This document shows positions 32,062 through 35,603 of a stretch of DNA of 35,603 nt, in pieces. The translations under genes and the position numbers were made by a program. This DNA is from Betaproteobacteria bacterium (GTDB taxonomy: Bacteria > Pseudomonadota > Gammaproteobacteria > Burkholderiales > Burkholderiaceae_C). The DNA is taken from positions 1-35,603 of the forward strand of contig VGHR01000020.1 of the NCBI GenBank assembly GCA_016868205.1, in the 5' to 3' direction. How positions within the stretch are numbered: the first letter of the stretch is position 1; each line of letters begins with the position of its first letter. The notes under the pieces were generated by a model that did not search any database, was not told the origin of the DNA, and saw nothing but the letters and a program-made list of their open reading frames with translations.

Positions 32062-35000
32062 ATGCACAGTCCCAAACTCACGCCCGGCCAGCGTCTGGCC
32101 CTGACCCGGCCCGCGGCCTCCAGCGATGCCCTCATGCTGGCCCGCCTGGCCTTGCGCGAGAAACTGGCCGGCCGCCCGACCGCGATCTTTACCGCCGATG
32201 CCGCCGATGCGCAGCGTTTGCTGGCCGAACTGCCCTTCTTCGAGCCTGAATTGCGCTGCGCGCTGTTTCCGGACTGGGAGACCCTGCCGTACGACGGCTT
32301 CTCGCCGCATCAGGATCTGATCAGCGAACGGCTGGCCACTTTATGGCGTATCAGTCAGCGCGATGCCGAGCACGGGGCCGATGTGGTGATCGTGCCGGCA
32401 ACGACGGCTTTGTACCGCTTGGCGCCACCGAGCTTTTCGGCCGCCTATACCTTTGCCTTCAAGATCGGACAACAACTCGACGAGGCGCGCCTGAAAGCGC
32501 AACTCACCCTGGCCGGCTACAGCCATGTGACCCAGGTAGTCGGCCCGGGCGAGTACGCGGTGCGCGGCGGTCTGATCGACCTGTTTCCGATGGGCTCCGT
32601 GGTGCCCTATCGGGTTGATCTGTTCGACAATGAGGTCGAGTCAATCCGCACCTTTGATCCCGACAGTCAGCGCAGCCTGTACCCGGTACCCGAGGTGAGA
32701 CTACTGCCAGGGCGCGAGTTCCCGATGGACGAGGCAGCGCGCGCACGCTTTCGCAGCCGCTGGCGGGAGTTGCTCGAAGGCGATCCCACCCGCAGTCGCA
32801 TTTACAAAGACATTGGTAACGGCGTCGCCACGGCCGGTATCGAGTACTACCTGCCGCTGTTCTTCGAAGAAACGGCCAGTGTCTTTGACTACCTCGGCGA
32901 TCAAGCCTGCCTGGTACTGCACGGCGAGATCGAGGCGGCCTTCCAGCGCTTTTGGCAAGACACCCGCGAGCGCTACCGCCTGGTCCAAGGCGCGCCCGAT
33001 CATCCAGCCCTGCCGCCAGAGAGCCTGTTTCTGGCCAGCGAAGAGTTCTACACCCGAGCCAAGACCTACGCCCAATTGGCGCTGCGGCCGACCAGGGGCA
33101 CGCCGGGCGAGGGCGATGCACTGACCTTGCCCTCCGCGGTGGCCACCCTGCCCGACATCTCGGTGCAGCGGGGCAGCGATGAGCCCCTGCATCGGCTGCA
33201 GTTGCATCTGGCCACATCGGGACGACGGGCCCTGGTCATAGCCGAAAGCCCGGGTCGATGCCAAAGTCTTCTGGACTTTCTGCGCGCCAGTCGCATCGAG
33301 CCCAGCTCCTGCGCCAGCTTGCAAGACTTCTTGCAGGACACAACGCCCCTGGGCATCACCACGGCGGCTCTGGCCGAGGGTTTCATCTGGACCGAACACG
33401 GCCTGGACCTGATCACCGAAACCGAACTGTTTGCCGCCGCGCCAGCCGTCCGACGCAAAGGCAAACGCCAGGAGCAAATCAGCGATGTCGAAGCGCTGAT
33501 CAAGGATTTATCGGAACTCCAGGTCGGCGACCCCGTGGTGCACAACGCCCACGGCATCGGGCGTTACCGGGGCCTGGTCAACATGGACCTGGGTCAGGGT
33601 CCGGGTGAGTTCCTGCATCTTGAATATGCCGATCAAGCCGCTCTGTATGTGCCGGTGGCCCAGCTTCACCTGATCAGCCGCTACACCGGCGTCTCAGCGA
33701 CCGAGGCGCCACTGCACCGACTCGGCTCTGGTCAGTGGGACAAAGCCAAACGCAAGGCAGCCGAGCAAGTGCGCGATGCTGCAGCAGAGCTGCTCAACAT
33801 CTACGCCCGCCGTGCCGCCCGGCAAGGCCACGCCTTCGGGTACTCGGCCCGGGACTATGAGCAGTTCGTCAGCGATTTCGGGTTTGAAGAGACGGCCGAC
33901 CAGCGCGCGGCCATTCATGCGGTGATCCAGGACATGATCAGCCCGCGCCCGATGGACAGGCTCATTTGCGGTGATGTGGGCTTCGGCAAAACCGAGGTGG
34001 CCTTACGCGCAGCGTTCATTGCGGTCACAGGCGGCAGGCAGGTGGCCATCCTGGCTCCCACCACCCTGCTGGCCGAGCAGCACTACCAGACGCTGGTCGA
34101 TCGCTTTGCCAAGTGGCCGGTCAAGGTTGCTGAAATGAGCCGCTTTCGCACTGCACGGGAGATCTCTGGCGCGATCACCGGGCTGGCCGATGGCAGCATT
34201 GATATCGTGGTGGGCACGCACAAGCTGCTCAGCGCCGATGTGAAGTTCAAGCGCCTGGGACTGCTGATCATCGATGAAGAGCATCGTTTTGGGGTGCGCC
34301 ACAAGGAGGCAATGAAGCAACTGCGCGCTGAAGTGGATGTACTGACCCTGACGGCTACGCCGATCCCGCGTACCCTGGGTATGGCGCTGGAGGGCCTGCG
34401 CGATATGAGCGTGATTGCCACCGCTCCCCAGCGCCGGCTGGCCATCAAGACCTTCGTGCGCAGCGAGTCACAGGGCGTGATCCGCGAGGCAGTCATGCGC
34501 GAGCTCAAGCGCGGCGGACAGGTGTACTTTCTGCACAACGAGGTGGAGACCATCCTCAATCGGCGCGATGCCCTGCAAGCGCTGCTGCCCGAGGCACGCA
34601 TTGCAGTGGCACATGGGCAAATGCCTGAGCGCGAGCTTGAGCGGGTGATGAAGGAGTTTGTGGCCCAACGCCATAACCTGCTGCTGTGCTCGACCATCAT
34701 CGAAACCGGGATCGATGTCCCCAACGCCAACACCATCGTCATCGCGCGGGCTGACAAGTTCGGACTGGCCCAGCTGCACCAGCTGCGCGGACGGGTGGGA
34801 CGCAGCCACCACCAGGCGTATGCCTATCTGATGGTGCCCGATCTCGAAGGCCTGCCCCGGGCGGCCCAGCAACGGCTCGATGCCATCGGCCAGATGGAGG
34901 AGCTTGGCTCTGGCTTTTATCTGGCCATGCACGATCTGGAGATCCGCGGGGCCGGTGAGGTCCTCGGCGACAACCAGTCCGGCAACATGATGGAAGTGGG

Positions 35001-35544
35001 CTTTCAACTCTACAACGACATGCTGGCCGAGGCGGTGCGCAGCCTCAAATCGGGTCAAGAGCCCGATCTTCTGAGTCCTTTGGCAGCCACCACCGAAATC
35101 AACCTGCACGCGCCGGCGCTGTTGCCGCCCGACTACTGCGGCGATGTGCATTTGCGCCTGTCTTTCTACAAAAAGCTGGCTACCGCCCGTAGCGCCGAGC
35201 AGATCGATACGCTGCTCGAGGAAATTGTGGATCGCTTCGGCAAATTGCCCGCCGCCGCGCAGACCCTGATCGATGTGCATCGCTTGCGCGTGTTGGCGCG
35301 CCCCTACGGCGTAACCAAGGTCGATGCGGCACCGGGCATGATCCATATTGGCTTCCGCAAAGACGCTCCCGTTGATCCTGGGGCCATCATCGCCCTGGTG
35401 CAAAAAAACCGGCACATCAAGCTCGCCGGTAACGAACGGCTGCGCATCGAGCGCAGCCTGCCCGAGCCGGCTCAACGCGTACAGATGGTGCGCGATGTGC
35501 TGCGCAGCCTGGGCCAGCCTGCGCAGCGCTCTCTTAGCGCCTGA
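32062..35544 (+). CDS. mfd: Mfd, transcription-repair coupling factor
   Basis: Mfd is the DNA translocase that displaces RNA polymerase stalled at lesions and recruits UvrA. It has 1160 residues, close to the E. coli length (1148). The N-terminal UvrB-homology modules cover about residues 1-350 (LFPDWETLPYDGFSPHQD). The RNA-polymerase-interacting domain begins near residue 486 (VGDPVVHNAHGIGRYRGL). The helicase core has Walker A GDVGFGKTE (637-645), DEEH (738-741) and LTATPIPRTL. The relay segment near 900-960 includes LHQLRGRVGRSHHQAYAYL. The TRCF C-terminal domain covers about 1005-1110. ATG 32062 is the start. A terminator hairpin lies just upstream. Confidence 0.97.
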   Translation: MHSPKLTPGQRLALTRPAASSDALMLARLALREKLAGRPTAIFTADAADAQRLLAELPFFEPELRCALFPDWETLPYDGFSPHQDLISERLATLWRISQRDAEHGADVVIVPATTALYRLAPPSFSAAYTFAFKIGQQLDEARLKAQLTLAGYSHVTQVVGPGEYAVRGGLIDLFPMGSVVPYRVDLFDNEVESIRTFDPDSQRSLYPVPEVRLLPGREFPMDEAARARFRSRWRELLEGDPTRSRIYKDIGNGVATAGIEYYLPLFFEETASVFDYLGDQACLVLHGEIEAAFQRFWQDTRERYRLVQGAPDHPALPPESLFLASEEFYTRAKTYAQLALRPTRGTPGEGDALTLPSAVATLPDISVQRGSDEPLHRLQLHLATSGRRALVIAESPGRCQSLLDFLRASRIEPSSCASLQDFLQDTTPLGITTAALAEGFIWTEHGLDLITETELFAAAPAVRRKGKRQEQISDVEALIKDLSELQVGDPVVHNAHGIGRYRGLVNMDLGQGPGEFLHLEYADQAALYVPVAQLHLISRYTGVSATEAPLHRLGSGQWDKAKRKAAEQVRDAAAELLNIYARRAARQGHAFGYSARDYEQFVSDFGFEETADQRAAIHAVIQDMISPRPMDRLICGDVGFGKTEVALRAAFIAVTGGRQVAILAPTTLLAEQHYQTLVDRFAKWPVKVAEMSRFRTAREISGAITGLADGSIDIVVGTHKLLSADVKFKRLGLLIIDEEHRFGVRHKEAMKQLRAEVDVLTLTATPIPRTLGMALEGLRDMSVIATAPQRRLAIKTFVRSESQGVIREAVMRELKRGGQVYFLHNEVETILNRRDALQALLPEARIAVAHGQMPERELERVMKEFVAQRHNLLLCSTIIETGIDVPNANTIVIARADKFGLAQLHQLRGRVGRSHHQAYAYLMVPDLEGLPRAAQQRLDAIGQMEELGSGFYLAMHDLEIRGAGEVLGDNQSGNMMEVGFQLYNDMLAEAVRSLKSGQEPDLLSPLAATTEINLHAPALLPPDYCGDVHLRLSFYKKLATARSAEQIDTLLEEIVDRFGKLPAAAQTLIDVHRLRVLARPYGVTKVDAAPGMIHIGFRKDAPVDPGAIIALVQKNRHIKLAGNERLRIERSLPEPAQRVQMVRDVLRSLGQPAQRSLSA

Positions 35545-35603
35545 GCCATCGCCTGCAGACTGAGCCGGCCCGCCCTGGACCGGCCCTGATCGCCCCCGCT
35601 CGC
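35545..35603. other. Downstream end of window, no feature
   Basis: The 59 bases after the mfd stop contain only short GC-rich complementary runs (ccggcc). No T run or coding start is seen. Confidence 0.6.

Overview
The window looks like a chromosomal segment of a motile, polarly flagellated betaproteobacterium, probably of the order Burkholderiales. This rests on remembered gene order and protein style, not on a search. The pointers are a FlhF/FlhG pair beside flhA and fliA, a yhbY / rlmE-ftsH-folP block, and an ompR-envZ / ispF-ispD / mfd block. Nothing suggests a plasmid, phage or insertion sequence. I found no rRNA, tRNA or CRISPR array.

Region 1 (1-7543, minus strand) is a tightly packed flagellar operon read right to left: fliK, fliL, fliM, fliN, fliO, fliP, fliQ, fliR, flhB, then a partial unrecognised gene coupled to flhB. 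It encodes hook-length control, the switch/C-ring and the membrane part of the flagellar type III export gate. Region 2 (7544-15627, plus strand) is divergent: flhA, flhF, flhG, fliA, fliS, motA, motB. Its control signals can be read directly. A near-perfect sigma-54 site precedes flhA, a near-perfect sigma-28 site follows fliA and precedes fliS, and a second sigma-54 site lies ahead of motAB with a terminator-like hairpin just downstream. This implies the order sigma-54, then FliA, then the sigma-28 class.

Region 3 (15560-19836) is housekeeping: folP, ftsH and rlmE on the minus strand, with yhbY divergent. folP and ftsH both appear to use TTG starts, and a strong intrinsic terminator separates them. 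Region 4 (19900-24460) holds an M3 oligopeptidase (prlC-like), rpiA (minus), pyrD and a small DEDDy 3'-5' exonuclease.

Region 5 (24492-27836, minus) is a three-gene catabolic-looking operon: an L-2-hydroxyglutarate-dehydrogenase-like flavoprotein, an ornithine-cyclodeaminase/mu-crystallin family protein and a DAO-family flavoprotein. Region 6 (28089-35544) holds a small outer-membrane beta-barrel protein, ompR-envZ, then ispF and ispD (minus) and mfd (plus). A perfect terminator hairpin sits in the mfd leader.

No wholly new system is evident. The items most worth a second look are: the readable sigma-54/sigma-28 cascade; a repeated 20-bp perfect palindrome tied to flagellar genes; a divergent FlhF with a histone-like basic tail; an EnvZ that lacks about 13 residues of its dimerisation helix; and hairpins in the leaders of motA, folP and mfd.
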